From: Haloprofundus halophilus
GTDB taxonomy: Archaea > Halobacteriota > Halobacteria > Halobacteriales > Haloferacaceae
Length of the DNA stretch: 64,000 nt
NCBI RefSeq assembly: GCF_003439925.1
Contig: NZ_QQRR01000001.1
Coordinates: 434,001-498,000 of the forward strand
Direction of reading: 5' to 3'
The number at the start of each line of letters is the position of its first letter. The first letter of the stretch is position 1. The translations under genes and the position numbers were made by a program. This document shows, one piece after another, positions 33,406-42,375 of the stretch. The notes beneath the pieces were generated by a model. It had not been told where the DNA came from. It saw only the letters and a list, made by a program, of their open reading frames with translations, and did not search any database.

Positions 33406-33738
33406 ATGACTTTTGTAACCAAACTCACTTTCGAAAGTGGTGACCGCGCCGTGCTCGACGACGTGGTGACGGGACTCAAACGGCTGCTCGAACGGAAAGG
33501 AGCGGAGTGCAAAGGTCCGCACTCCTCGTCGCCGGACCGACTGAGCGTCCCGCAGTACCGAACTCTCACGCGCGGCCGGGAGTTCTCGCCGTGGTCGTAC
33601 ACGGTGTACACGCGCCGACTCGAAATCCACGGCGCGGACCAGATCGCCCGCAGCGTCGCCGAGCGGCAGTTCCCCGACAGCGTCCACGTCGAAATCGAGA
33701 TCGAGCAGAAGAAACCGCTCGGCCACCGCCAGAACTGA
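33406..33738 (+). CDS. uS10-like ribosomal protein paralogue
   Basis: 110 residues. The fold of ribosomal protein S10 is recognisable: MTFVTKLTFESGDRAVLDDVV, GAECKGPHSSSPDRLSVPQY and SPWSYTVYTRRLEIHGADQI, with LSVPQYRTL replacing the usual S10 loop residues. Haloarchaea encode a canonical S10 in the tuf operon, so this stand-alone gene is likely the extra family (uS10/mL48-like). It may work outside the ribosome or at particular growth conditions. An A/T-rich spacer upstream (about 33376-33403) holds the promoter. Confidence 0.78.
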   Translation: MTFVTKLTFESGDRAVLDDVVTGLKRLLERKGAECKGPHSSSPDRLSVPQYRTLTRGREFSPWSYTVYTRRLEIHGADQIARSVAERQFPDSVHVEIEIEQKKPLGHRQN

Positions 33739-33786
33739 CCTGCACCGGCGGAACTGGTATCTTCTCGTCGACGGTCGCCGTCCGTC

Positions 33787-34125
33787 TCAGAACGACGCCT
33801 CGGACCTGTCGAGCACCGCGAGCAGCTCCGCGGTGCCCCGATGCGACGCGGCGTCGAAGGAGTCGACGCGGATGCGCACTTTCCGGTCGAGGAGTTCCCC
33901 GTCCGGGTCGAGTTCGACGTCGTCCGCGGTCGTCGCGAGTCGCAACACCGTGTCGCCGATGCGGACGACCGGGGTGTCGCCGTCGACGCCGGTGACGTAC
34001 GCTACCAGTCGGTCGCCGACGTCGTACGAGGGGGTGCTCGTCCGGAACGTCCACCCTGCGAGGAGCTTTCGGAACGCCCCACCGCCGTCGGTCCGCGCGT
34101 CGCGCTGCGACGAGCGGTCGCTCAT
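33787..34125 (-). CDS. OB/TRAM-like small protein coupled to NhaC
   Basis: 112 residues. The central segment YDVGDRLVAYVTGVDGDTPVVRIGDTVLRL resembles a TRAM/S1-like OB fold. The N-terminus is basic and unstructured. I do not recognise a named family (perhaps a haloarchaeal DUF7513-type protein, from memory). Its start overlaps the NhaC stop by 4 bases (ATGA), so it is translated with the antiporter and could regulate it. Confidence 0.7.
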   Translation of the reverse strand: MSDRSSQRDARTDGGGAFRKLLAGWTFRTSTPSYDVGDRLVAYVTGVDGDTPVVRIGDTVLRLATTADDVELDPDGELLDRKVRIRVDSFDAASHRGTAELLAVLDRSEASF

Positions 34126-35666
34126 ACGCGACTCACCTCCTCGGAGACGCGGTCGGGGACGTACTCGCGGCCGTAGCCGGTGACCGCCGCGAAGACGAAC
34201 ACGCCGACGAGGAACCAGCCGTGGAACACGTACGGCCAGACCGAGGCGGGGTTGACGAGCATCGCCTGCGTGAACCACTCGTACTCCTCGGGCAGGCCGA
34301 GCATCACCGAGTAGCCCGCGAGCACGCCGCCGCCCCACGGGAAGATGTAACCGAGCGCCGAGGTGTTGGCGTCGAGGATGTTGGCCCGACGGTAGCCGTT
34401 GATGTTGAACCGACGGCCGAGCGTCGAGACGTACGGCGCGATGGCGATTTCGGCGGCCGTGTTGATGGTTATCATCGCGTTGACCAGCGCCGTGCCGAGC
34501 ACCATCGTCAGTTCCGAGCGCCGGACCGAGGTGGCGACGCGGTTCAACAGCACGTCCTGGATGGCCTCGAAGCCGCCGCCGCGCTGGAGCACCTTCGCGC
34601 CCGCGACGATGAGCAACACGAGGACGATGAGCGGGAAGAAGCCCGCCGCGCCGCTGTAGATGCTCCCGCCGACCGACGGGTCGGCGTCGGCCCCCGCGGG
34701 AATCGTCTCGACGACGGCCCCGACGACGGGTGCGTCGGCGAAGGCGGCGGCGATGCCGGAGGAGGCGGGTGCGTTGAACACGAGCATCTCGCTGGCCGGC
34801 GCGAGGCCGAGCGCGAGGTTGAGGACGATTGCGACGATGAGCCCCCAGGAGATGGCCTCGACGATGTGTCGGCCCGAGACGGCCGTCACGATGACGACGG
34901 CGATGGAGAGCAGATGGACGAGGCCGAGCGCCGTCGCGTCCTCGATGACGGTGGCACCGACCGACATGGGTTCGCCGGCCATCGCGCTGCCGGCGACGAG
35001 GTAGGCCGCGAAGGCGAGCACGGCGGCGATGACGGCGTACTTGAACCGCGAGGCGACGACGCCGCCGATGTCCGCGTTCTGGGTGACGGCGCTGACGATG
35101 GTGGTGTCGCTGACGGGCGCGAGATTGTCGCCGAACACCGCCCCCGAGAGGATGGCCCCGAACAGCAGTACGGGGTTCGCGCCGAGGAGCACGCCCGCCG
35201 GGAAGACGAGACCGGTGAAGGCGATAGCGGTGCCGTAACCCGTGCCGATACCCGTCGCCAGCACCGCGGCGAGCAGGAACGTCAGCGCCGGGAACAGCGC
35301 CGCGCCGACGCTGAGCGCGTCGGCCGCCCAGACGAGACCGGAGACGAACTCGCCGACCTGTATCGTCTCGGCGAACATCCCGGCCCACAGCCACGCGACG
35401 ATGGCGGTGACGGCGACGCGCTGGGTCATCCCCTCGAACAGCGCGTTGGCGTAGTGCTTCCAGTCTCCCTTCACGAACAACATTCCGAGGATGAGGCCGA
35501 GGAGCATCCCGGCGACCAACCCCGTCGTGTCGCCGATGCCGAAGAGACCGCTCTGTACGATAGCCCATACGATGAAGAACGCGATCGGGACGGTGCTCGC
35601 GAGGGGACCGCCGCGGAAACGTAGCGGCGGGCCCTCGGAGTCGTCGCCGAGTTCCGCACGACTCAT
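34122..35666 (-). CDS. nhaC: Na+/H+ antiporter NhaC family protein
   Basis: 514 residues with about 11-12 membrane helices. NhaC-type signatures include VFGDNLAPVSDTTIVSAVTQNADIG (DNLxPxSDT) and YIFPWGGGVLAG, with RFKYAVIAAVLAFAAYLV between. It probably exchanges cytoplasmic Na+ for H+, important in a salt-in halophile; some relatives carry organic acids or amino acids instead. It precedes and overlaps the OB-like gene, and is divergent from the M20 amidohydrolase gene, which might hint at a peptide- or amino-acid-related substrate. Confidence 0.88.
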   Translation of the reverse strand: MSRAELGDDSEGPPLRFRGGPLASTVPIAFFIVWAIVQSGLFGIGDTTGLVAGMLLGLILGMLFVKGDWKHYANALFEGMTQRVAVTAIVAWLWAGMFAETIQVGEFVSGLVWAADALSVGAALFPALTFLLAAVLATGIGTGYGTAIAFTGLVFPAGVLLGANPVLLFGAILSGAVFGDNLAPVSDTTIVSAVTQNADIGGVVASRFKYAVIAAVLAFAAYLVAGSAMAGEPMSVGATVIEDATALGLVHLLSIAVVIVTAVSGRHIVEAISWGLIVAIVLNLALGLAPASEMLVFNAPASSGIAAAFADAPVVGAVVETIPAGADADPSVGGSIYSGAAGFFPLIVLVLLIVAGAKVLQRGGGFEAIQDVLLNRVATSVRRSELTMVLGTALVNAMITINTAAEIAIAPYVSTLGRRFNINGYRRANILDANTSALGYIFPWGGGVLAGYSVMLGLPEEYEWFTQAMLVNPASVWPYVFHGWFLVGVFVFAAVTGYGREYVPDRVSEEVSRV

Positions 35667-35807
35667 ATCAGTTCTGTCGACTCGGGCCGGACAAATAAGC
35701 GATACGTCTCGGCGAACTGTGAACCAGCGAACCAGTCCGTCCGGCGACGGTCCGTTCCGATTGCCCTTTTCTCCGGCTTTATGTGAACGCCTCCCAATCT
35801 CCGCGAC

Positions 35808-37082
35808 ATGAGCCAAAGCGAGTTCGACTACGTCGGCTTCCGCCGCGACCTGCACCGCCACCCCGAACCGGCGTGGCGAGAGTTCTACACCACCGCCCGC
35901 ATCGTCGACGAACTGGAGAAACGCGACCTCGACGGGTTGTTCGTCGGCCGAGAGGCGCTCGCCGACGACCGCCCCGGCGTCCCCGACGACGCGGAACTCG
36001 ACGAGTGGTTCGAGCGGGCCCGCGAGGCCGGCGCGCGCGAGGACGTCCTCGAGAAACTGGAGGGCGGCTACACCGGCGCCGTCGCCGTCGTCGAGAAGGG
36101 CGAGGGGCCGACCGTCGCGCTCCGCGTCGACATCGACGCGCTGCCCATCACCGAGGCCGACGAGGACGACCACGCGCCGGTCTCGGGTGACTTCCGCTCG
36201 GAGAACGAGGGGTTCATGCACGCGTGCGGCCACGACGCCCACGCGACCATCGGTCTCGGCGTCCTCGACGCGATCATCGACAGCGACTTCTCGGGGACGT
36301 TCAAGGTGTTCTTCCAGCCGAGCGAGGAGATCGTCTCCGGCGGCGGCCCGATGGCCGACAGCGGCCACCTCGACGACGTGGACTACCTGCTGGCCGTCCA
36401 CATCGGTCTCGACCACCCCTCGGGCGAGATCGTCGCGGGCGTCGACGGTTTTCTGGCCGTCCACCACTTCCGCGCGGAGTTCACCGGCCACCCCGCCCAC
36501 GCCGGGGCGCGCCCCGAGGAGGGCGACAACGCGGTGCAGGCGATGGCCGCCGCGATTCAGAACCTCTACGCGATTCCCCGACACGCCGACGGCGCGACTC
36601 GAATCAACGCCGGCCTCGTCGGCGGCGGTACGGCGACGAACATCATCCCCGAGGAGTCGTTCATCGACGGCGAGGTCCGCGGCGAGACGACCGAACTGAT
36701 GGAGTACATGCAGGAGAAGGCGTACCGCGTGATGGAGGCGGCCGCGGAGATGCACGGCTGTGAGGTGTCGCTGACGACGGAGGGCGAGGCCCCCAGCGCT
36801 CGTAGCGACGACGCACTCGTGAACGTCGTCTCCGCGGTCGCAGGCGACAACGACGGCGTCACCTCGCTCGTCGAACGCGACGCGCTCGGCGGCAGCGAGG
36901 ACGCGACGTTCCTCATGCAGAAAGTACAGGACAACGGCGGGAAGGCCGCCTACGTCGGCGTCGGCACCGACCACCCCGGCGGCCACCACACCCGGACGTT
37001 CGACGTGAACGAAGACGACCTCGACTTGGGTATCGAGGTGCTCGCCGACTCGATTCTCGAAGTCGCGGCGACGCGGCCGTAG
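35808..37082 (+). CDS. M20 family amidohydrolase (AbgA/B-like)
   Basis: 424 residues. The M20 peptidase signature is clear: TVALRVDIDALPITE, HACGHDAHATIGLG, FFQPSEEIVSGG and the dimerisation domain near FRAEFTGHPAHAGARPEEG. A long N-terminal insertion after EFYTTARIVDEL is typical of aminobenzoyl-glutamate-type hydrolases. It should cleave N-acyl amino acids or similar amides in the cytoplasm, with two metal ions. It is divergent from NhaC. Confidence 0.9.
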   Translation: MSQSEFDYVGFRRDLHRHPEPAWREFYTTARIVDELEKRDLDGLFVGREALADDRPGVPDDAELDEWFERAREAGAREDVLEKLEGGYTGAVAVVEKGEGPTVALRVDIDALPITEADEDDHAPVSGDFRSENEGFMHACGHDAHATIGLGVLDAIIDSDFSGTFKVFFQPSEEIVSGGGPMADSGHLDDVDYLLAVHIGLDHPSGEIVAGVDGFLAVHHFRAEFTGHPAHAGARPEEGDNAVQAMAAAIQNLYAIPRHADGATRINAGLVGGGTATNIIPEESFIDGEVRGETTELMEYMQEKAYRVMEAAAEMHGCEVSLTTEGEAPSARSDDALVNVVSAVAGDNDGVTSLVERDALGGSEDATFLMQKVQDNGGKAAYVGVGTDHPGGHHTRTFDVNEDDLDLGIEVLADSILEVAATRP

Positions 37083-37110
37083 GGCGACGCGTTCACCTCC
37101 TCTTCCCGCC

Positions 37111-37254
37111 CTATCGCCTGACGACCAACGTCACGATTCCGAGGACGAGGAGCGCGATTCCGTACCACAGCGAATCGCCGGGGAGGTACGCGAGAATCAG
37201 CGTGACGATGCCTGAAGAGAGAAGCGACCAGCCGATGGTAGTTCGGTACGTCAT
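37111..37254 (-). CDS. 47-aa two-pass membrane protein
   Basis: Starts MTYRTTIGWSLLSSGIVTLI and ends LVLGIVTLVVRR. Two hydrophobic segments (about 7-23 and 31-45) are separated by PGDSLWYG, a hairpin-like loop, and the protein ends with two arginines, so both ends are probably on the cytoplasmic side. It is short, but the composition and clean stop make it a real-looking gene. It converges with the M20 gene. Confidence 0.6.
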   Translation of the reverse strand: MTYRTTIGWSLLSSGIVTLILAYLPGDSLWYGIALLVLGIVTLVVRR

Positions 37255-37412
37255 ACAGTGGTGACGACGCGCAGACTGATAGTGGTGGGGGCGGTCCGTC
37301 GCGGACGAGGCCGAATGCGGTTCCGGTGCGGTCTGCGGTACTCACTCGTGCTCTGCGCCGCGAGCGAGTGAAACGAGCGAGCGGCCTTTTTGGTGCAGAT
37401 TTTTGCAAGCGG

Positions 37413-37431
37413 GGGTGCGCGAAGCGCACCC
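37413..37431. repeat. Stem-GAA-stem palindrome
   Basis: GGGTGCGC, centre GAA, GCGCACCC: 8-bp arms with a 3-base centre, the same structural class as the cluster at 680-880. T-rich and A-rich runs (CTTTTT at 37385, AAAAAGG at 37440) flank it on both sides, so it could act as a terminator for the leftward geranylgeranyl reductase family gene. Confidence 0.65.
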
Positions 37432-37452
37432 TCCGCAGCAAAAAGGTGCGTT

Positions 37453-38823
37453 CTAGTACTTCGCTTCCGCGCCGGTCGTCTCGTAGATTCGGTCCATCAG
37501 GTCGTCGCGGTGGATCTGCCACCCCGAGAGCGCGCTCGGGCGCGTCGGGTAGCGGTCGTAGTGGTTCATCAGTTGCTCGGCGAGTCGCTTCGTCTGGTAG
37601 AACGTCTTTATCTCCCGCCAGTAGCCGGCGCTCTTGAACGCGGTCTGCGCCATCAGGAGCGGGCTCATCGACGTTTTGCCGGAGTACAGCGCCTCGGCGA
37701 GTTTCTCGCCCGGCAGCGCCGCGAGCAGCCCCATCAGATCGTCGACGTCGACGGCCGTCGAGAGGACGTTGTACACGTCGAGGCCGGCGTAGCGGCCGCC
37801 GAAGTGGTCCATCACGCGCTCGTTGTAGTGCCAGAGCGCGTCCTCGGATACGTCGCCGTCCGCGATGGCGCGGACGGCCTGCTCGGCGGCGTACTTTCCG
37901 GCGTAGGCCGCCCCGGCGATGCCACCGCCGGTCGTCGGGTTGACGTGACCCGCGGCGTCGCCCGCGGCGATGAACCCCGGCGCGGTGGCGGAGTCGTACG
38001 GTCGGCGGGTCGGCAGCGCCGCGCCGAGTTTGTCGGTGACCGTCGCGCCCTCGAACTCGGGGCGCGCGCGGAGGTCCTGTTTGAGGTCCTCGACGAGTTT
38101 CATCGGCTGCTCGTTCATCTGGAAACCGAGACCCGCGTTGATGGTCGTCGACGTGCGCGGGAAGTACCAGAGGTAGCCCGCCGCGCGCTTCGTCGGTTTG
38201 AACACGAGCGCGTCGTCCCACTCGACGGGTTCGTCGACCTCGACGATCTCGCGGTACGCCGAACAGAACTGCGAGTAGCGGACGTTCGTGTCGAACGTCG
38301 CCCCCGAGAGGTCGGCTTTGTCCTGCAGAAGCGACAGCGAACCCGCGCCGTCGATGGTGACGTCGGCCTCGAACTCGACGACGTCGCCCTTGTGCTTGCC
38401 GCGGACGCCCGTGACGGTGCCGTCGTCGGCCTGCGTCACGTCCTGGACGACGGTGTCGTAGTGGAACTCGACGCCGGCGTTTTCGGCACCTTCGATGAGG
38501 AGGCGACCGTACTCCCAGCGGTCGATGACCGCGAGTTCGCCGGGGACCGGGATTTCGAGCACGGTGTCGTGGCTCGGTATCTCGAAGCGGCCGTGGTCGA
38601 CGTCCGTGTTGGTGAACGCGGGCTGAATCTGCGCTTTCGGAATCGACTCGGGGAACGCGTCCGCGCCCTTCAGCGCGTCGCCGCAGGCGATGTGTCCCGC
38701 TTCTTCCTCGTCCTTCCGCTCGACGATAGCGACGTCGAGTCCCGCGTTCGCCACCGTCGCGGCGGCGTAGCAACCGGCGGTCCCCGCGCCGACGACGACG
38801 ACATCGTACTCGTGCGTAGTCAT
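37453..38823 (-). CDS. Geranylgeranyl reductase family flavoprotein
   Basis: 456 residues of an FAD-dependent oxidoreductase. The dinucleotide-binding loop VVVGAGTAGCYAAATVAN starts the protein; GFIAAGDAAGHVNPTTGGGI binds FAD near the end. AGYLWYFPRT matches the lipid-binding PxxYxWxFP-like motif of geranylgeranyl reductases, enzymes that saturate the isoprenoid chains of archaeal lipids. Haloarchaea have several paralogues, so the substrate may be another prenyl compound. The start MTTHEYDVVVVG is the family start. Confidence 0.85.
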   Translation of the reverse strand: MTTHEYDVVVVGAGTAGCYAAATVANAGLDVAIVERKDEEEAGHIACGDALKGADAFPESIPKAQIQPAFTNTDVDHGRFEIPSHDTVLEIPVPGELAVIDRWEYGRLLIEGAENAGVEFHYDTVVQDVTQADDGTVTGVRGKHKGDVVEFEADVTIDGAGSLSLLQDKADLSGATFDTNVRYSQFCSAYREIVEVDEPVEWDDALVFKPTKRAAGYLWYFPRTSTTINAGLGFQMNEQPMKLVEDLKQDLRARPEFEGATVTDKLGAALPTRRPYDSATAPGFIAAGDAAGHVNPTTGGGIAGAAYAGKYAAEQAVRAIADGDVSEDALWHYNERVMDHFGGRYAGLDVYNVLSTAVDVDDLMGLLAALPGEKLAEALYSGKTSMSPLLMAQTAFKSAGYWREIKTFYQTKRLAEQLMNHYDRYPTRPSALSGWQIHRDDLMDRIYETTGAEAKY

Positions 38824-39020
38824 TAGTCGTGAGTCTCGTAGGCGGAAGCAAAACTCTTTATTCCCAAATCTGTCCTTCGACCCCCGACATAATTGCCCCC
38901 GCGCGAGTTCCGCCGGCACGGGATATCCTCACGTACAGTCGGTTCACCGTACCGACGAAACGACTTACTCGTCGGCCCCGAATACGCGGTTATCCTCCCC
39001 GGAAACGTACTCTACTCGTT

Positions 39021-40463
39021 ATGTCTTCGCACGGACGACCCCCGACAGACGACCGACGGCCGACGCTCGGTCCCGAGGCTCTCGACGCGTTCGCCGACGC
39101 CTTCGGCGGGGAGATACTGCTCCCGTCCGACGCGGGGTACGACGACGCGCGCCGCATCTGGAACGGGATGATAGACAAGCGTCCGGCGGTCATCGCTCGC
39201 TGCTCGGGGACCGCCGACGTCGTCGCCGCGGTGCGGTTCGCCCGCGAGCGCGACCTCCCGCTCGCGGTCCGCGGCGGCGGCCACAACGTCGCGGGCACCG
39301 CCGTCTGCGACGACGGCCTCGTCGTCGACCTCTCGGGGATGGACGGCGTGTTCGTCGACCCCGACGCGCGGCGGGTCCGCGCGCAGGGCGGCGCGACGCT
39401 CGGCGACGTCGACCGCGAGACCCTGCTGTTCGGTCTCGCCACCGCACTCGGCGTCGTCTCCGAGACGGGTATCGCCGGACTCACCCTGAACGGCGGGGTC
39501 GGACATCTCCGCCGGAAGTACGGCCTCTCGCTCGACAACCTCGTCTCGGTCGAACTCGTCACCGCCGACGGCTCGGTGGTGACCGCCAGCGAGTCGGCGA
39601 ACCCGGACCTCTTCTGGGCGATTCGCGGCGGCGGCGGCAACTTCGGCGTCGTCACCGCCTTCGAGTACGAACTCCACGAGGTCGGACCGGAGGTGTTCGG
39701 ACTGTTCGTCTGGCACCGCGGCGACGACGCGCGAGCGGTGCTCGACGCCTTCCGCGACTACGCCGCCGACGCCTCCCGAGACGGCAGCGTCGTCCCGTTC
39801 TACGCGACGGTTCCCGAACTCGACGAGTTCCCGGAGGAGGCGCGGGGCGAGTCGGCGGTCGTGTTCCTCGGCTGCTACGACGGTCCGGCCGAAGACGCGG
39901 AAGCCGAGTTCGAGACGCTGCGAACCGTCGTCGACCCGCTGGTCGACTTCAGCGGCGTGATGGCGTACACGGCGCTTCAGTCGATGCTCGACGAGGACTA
40001 CCCCGACGGACTCCGCTACTACTGGAAGGCCAGTTACGTGACGGAACTCACCGACGACGTCGTCGACCTCGTGATTCGATACGGACGCGAGAGTCCGTCG
40101 ACGCTGTCGACGGTCGACGTCTGGCACCTCGGCGGCGCGATTTCCGACGTCGCCCCCGAGGAGACGGCGTTCTGGCACCGGGACGCGCCGTTCATGGTCA
40201 CGTTCGAGGCGAACTGGGAGGACCCCGAGACCGACGACGCGAACGTCGCGTGGGCTCGAAACGGCCTCGCCGAACTCCGAGAGATGGACGTCGCCGCCGG
40301 CGCGTACGGTAACTTCCCCGGCTTCGGCGAGGACCCCGCGCGGACGCTGTTCGGCGAGAACTACGAGCGGTTAGTCGAGGTAAAGCGCGAGTACGACCCG
40401 GAGAACGTGTTCAGGCTGAACCAGAACGTCGCGCCGAAACCGGCGACCGGGGATGTCCGATGA
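39021..40463 (+). CDS. FAD-linked oxidase, berberine-bridge-enzyme-like
   Basis: 480 residues. The PCMH-type FAD domain contains RGGGHNVAG (H88, the likely flavin-linking histidine), GLTLNGGVGHLRRKYGLSLDN and WAIRGGGGNFGVVTAFEYELH. The C-terminus has the BBE motif YGNFPGFGEDPARTLFGENYERLVEVK. Such enzymes oxidise sugars, alcohols or aromatic compounds with oxygen or another acceptor. The second linking cysteine seen in bicovalent members is not evident. Its stop overlaps the next gene's start by four bases (ATGA). Confidence 0.88.
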   Translation: MSSHGRPPTDDRRPTLGPEALDAFADAFGGEILLPSDAGYDDARRIWNGMIDKRPAVIARCSGTADVVAAVRFARERDLPLAVRGGGHNVAGTAVCDDGLVVDLSGMDGVFVDPDARRVRAQGGATLGDVDRETLLFGLATALGVVSETGIAGLTLNGGVGHLRRKYGLSLDNLVSVELVTADGSVVTASESANPDLFWAIRGGGGNFGVVTAFEYELHEVGPEVFGLFVWHRGDDARAVLDAFRDYAADASRDGSVVPFYATVPELDEFPEEARGESAVVFLGCYDGPAEDAEAEFETLRTVVDPLVDFSGVMAYTALQSMLDEDYPDGLRYYWKASYVTELTDDVVDLVIRYGRESPSTLSTVDVWHLGGAISDVAPEETAFWHRDAPFMVTFEANWEDPETDDANVAWARNGLAELREMDVAAGAYGNFPGFGEDPARTLFGENYERLVEVKREYDPENVFRLNQNVAPKPATGDVR

Positions 40464-41269
40464 CCAGCGTCGCGTCGACAGACCGCGCAACGTCGAGCGA
40501 CGGGACCGAAATCGCGTACGAACGAACCGGCGACGGGCCACCGCTCGTCTTGGTTCACGGGACCGCCGGCGACCACACCGACTGGCAGCGAGTGCGCCCG
40601 GCACTCGACGAACGGTTCGCCGTCTACGCGCTCGACCGACGCGGCCGAGGTGAGAGCGTCGACACCGCGAAGTACGCGCTCGAACGGGAGCTCGAAGACG
40701 TCGCTGCGGTCGTCGATTCGGTCGACGAACCGGTCGTCCTGCTCGGTCACTCCGCCGGGGCGCTCTACGCGCTGGAAGCCACGCTGCGAACCGACAACGT
40801 CGAACGGCTGGTGCTGTACGAACCGCCGATTGCCGAGGTCGGAGAGCGTCTCGTCCCCGCAGAGACCGTTGCCCGCATCGAAGCTCACCTCGACGACGGT
40901 GACCGCGAAGAGGCGTTCACGGTGTTTCTTCGGGAGGCCGCCGGCGAGTCGCGGGAGGATATCGAGGCCCTGAAAGCCGCTCCGGCGTGGGGCGTCGGCC
41001 TCGAAACGGCGCACACTATTCCGCGGGAGATTCGCGCCATCGACGACTACCGATTCGACTCCGACCGGTTCGCGGCGTTCACGGTCCCGACGCTGCTTCT
41101 GTCCGGTGGCGAAAGCCCGCCGTTCATGGAGCGAGCGACCGCGCTCGTCGACAAGGCCCTGCCGAACACCCGAGTCGTCACGCTTCCGGGGGCAGGCCAC
41201 GAGGCGATGAACACCGCGCCCGAATCGTTCGTCGAGACGGTGGTCGAGTCGCTGCGCTCTCCGGGGTGA
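40460..41269 (+). CDS. Alpha/beta hydrolase
   Basis: 269 residues of a standard alpha/beta hydrolase: oxyanion region LVHGTAGDHTDW, nucleophile GHSAG with S98, catalytic histidine in LPGAGHEAMN, and an acidic residue in the LLLSGGESPPF region. It lies in an operon with the BBE-like oxidase (4-base overlap), so it may hydrolyse the oxidase's product, for example a lactone or ester. It has no signal peptide. Confidence 0.88.
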   Translation: MTSVASTDRATSSDGTEIAYERTGDGPPLVLVHGTAGDHTDWQRVRPALDERFAVYALDRRGRGESVDTAKYALERELEDVAAVVDSVDEPVVLLGHSAGALYALEATLRTDNVERLVLYEPPIAEVGERLVPAETVARIEAHLDDGDREEAFTVFLREAAGESREDIEALKAAPAWGVGLETAHTIPREIRAIDDYRFDSDRFAAFTVPTLLLSGGESPPFMERATALVDKALPNTRVVTLPGAGHEAMNTAPESFVETVVESLRSPG

Positions 41270-41310
41270 GCACGTGGAGCAAAGGGGAGACGAAAGAAAC
41301 GCTGCGACGG

Positions 41311-42375
41311 CTACCGGTCTTCGCCCGACTCGTAGTGTTCGCCCGCCGCTTCCGGGAGTCGCGTCTTCCCGAACAGCGCGAGCACGACGATGACCGCCAC
41401 GTACGGAATCGTCCGCACGAGCGACTGCGGGACGGCGATGATGGCCGCCGCCTGCAGGCGCAGTTGCAGCGCGTCCAGTCCGGCGAAGAGGAACGTCGAC
41501 AGCAGCGCGCCGACGGGGTTGTAGTTGCCGAACAGGTAGGCGACGATGGCGATGAACCCCTTCCCGTTCACCATCGTCTGCCCGTTGCCGACGAACTGGC
41601 CGAGGCTGAGCGACAGCGCCGCACCGCCGATGCCCGCGAGCAACCCGGAGATGAGCACTGCCGCGTAGCGGACGCGGTTCACGTCGACGCCCGCGGTGTC
41701 GAGCGCCTGCGGGTTCTCCCCGCTGGCGACGACCCAGCGGCCGAACGACGTGCGGTTCAGCGTGTACCACGACGCCGCGGTGGCGACGAACATCAGGTAG
41801 ACTATCGGCGACGTGTCGAACAGCGCGCCGAAGAAGGGGATACCCGCGAGGCCGGGCACCGTGACGGTGCCGAAGGTCTGCACGCTCGTGGTGTTCGGGC
41901 CGCCGTAGATGACCTGCGAGGCGAACGGCGCGAGTCCGAGCGCGATGAGCCACACCGCGAGGCCCGCGATGATCTGGTCGGCGCGGAACTCGATGCAGAC
42001 GACGGCGAACAGCGCCGCCAACAGCACGCTGGCGACGACGCCGACGAACAGGCCGAGCCAGATGTCGCCCGTCACGTCCGTCGCGTAGACGCCGACGAAC
42101 GCCGAGATGATGAGCAGCCCTTCGAGGCCGATGTTGATGACGCCGCTCTTCTCGGCGAAGATGCCGCCCAGCGCCGCGAAGGCGATGGGAACCGAGAGCC
42201 GAAGCGTCGCCGAGAGCGCGCTCTTGGTGAACATGACGCCGAGGATGCGCCCCGGCGTCGACGCCGGGGCGACGAGCCCCCACAGCACGAAGACGGCGGC
42301 GGCGACGAGCGCGACGATGCCCGCGATGCGCCGCGTCGAGAGGTCGGAGGTGCGGCTGAGCGTCGCGTTACTCAT
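41311..42375 (-). CDS. ABC transporter permease (BMP-type nucleoside importer), second
   Basis: 354 residues with about 8-10 membrane helices. It belongs to the branched-chain/nucleoside permease family (BPD_transp_2): KSGVINIGLEGLLIISAF, QIIAGLAVWLIALGL, ASGENPQALDTAGVDVNRVRY and NGKGFIAIVAYLFGNYNPVGALL. It pairs with the preceding permease. The ATG at 42375 is chosen because GGAGGTGA (42381-42388, read leftward) sits 5 bases before it, a rare clear Shine-Dalgarno site in this window; the gene overlaps the first permease by 8 bases. Confidence 0.88.
   Translation of the reverse strand: MSNATLSRTSDLSTRRIAGIVALVAAAVFVLWGLVAPASTPGRILGVMFTKSALSATLRLSVPIAFAALGGIFAEKSGVINIGLEGLLIISAFVGVYATDVTGDIWLGLFVGVVASVLLAALFAVVCIEFRADQIIAGLAVWLIALGLAPFASQVIYGGPNTTSVQTFGTVTVPGLAGIPFFGALFDTSPIVYLMFVATAASWYTLNRTSFGRWVVASGENPQALDTAGVDVNRVRYAAVLISGLLAGIGGAALSLSLGQFVGNGQTMVNGKGFIAIVAYLFGNYNPVGALLSTFLFAGLDALQLRLQAAAIIAVPQSLVRTIPYVAVIVVLALFGKTRLPEAAGEHYESGEDR

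Noticed and set aside
34221-35624. 467-codon plus-strand frame
   Set aside because: Antisense to the NhaC antiporter, with an implausible D/E/R/G-only composition.
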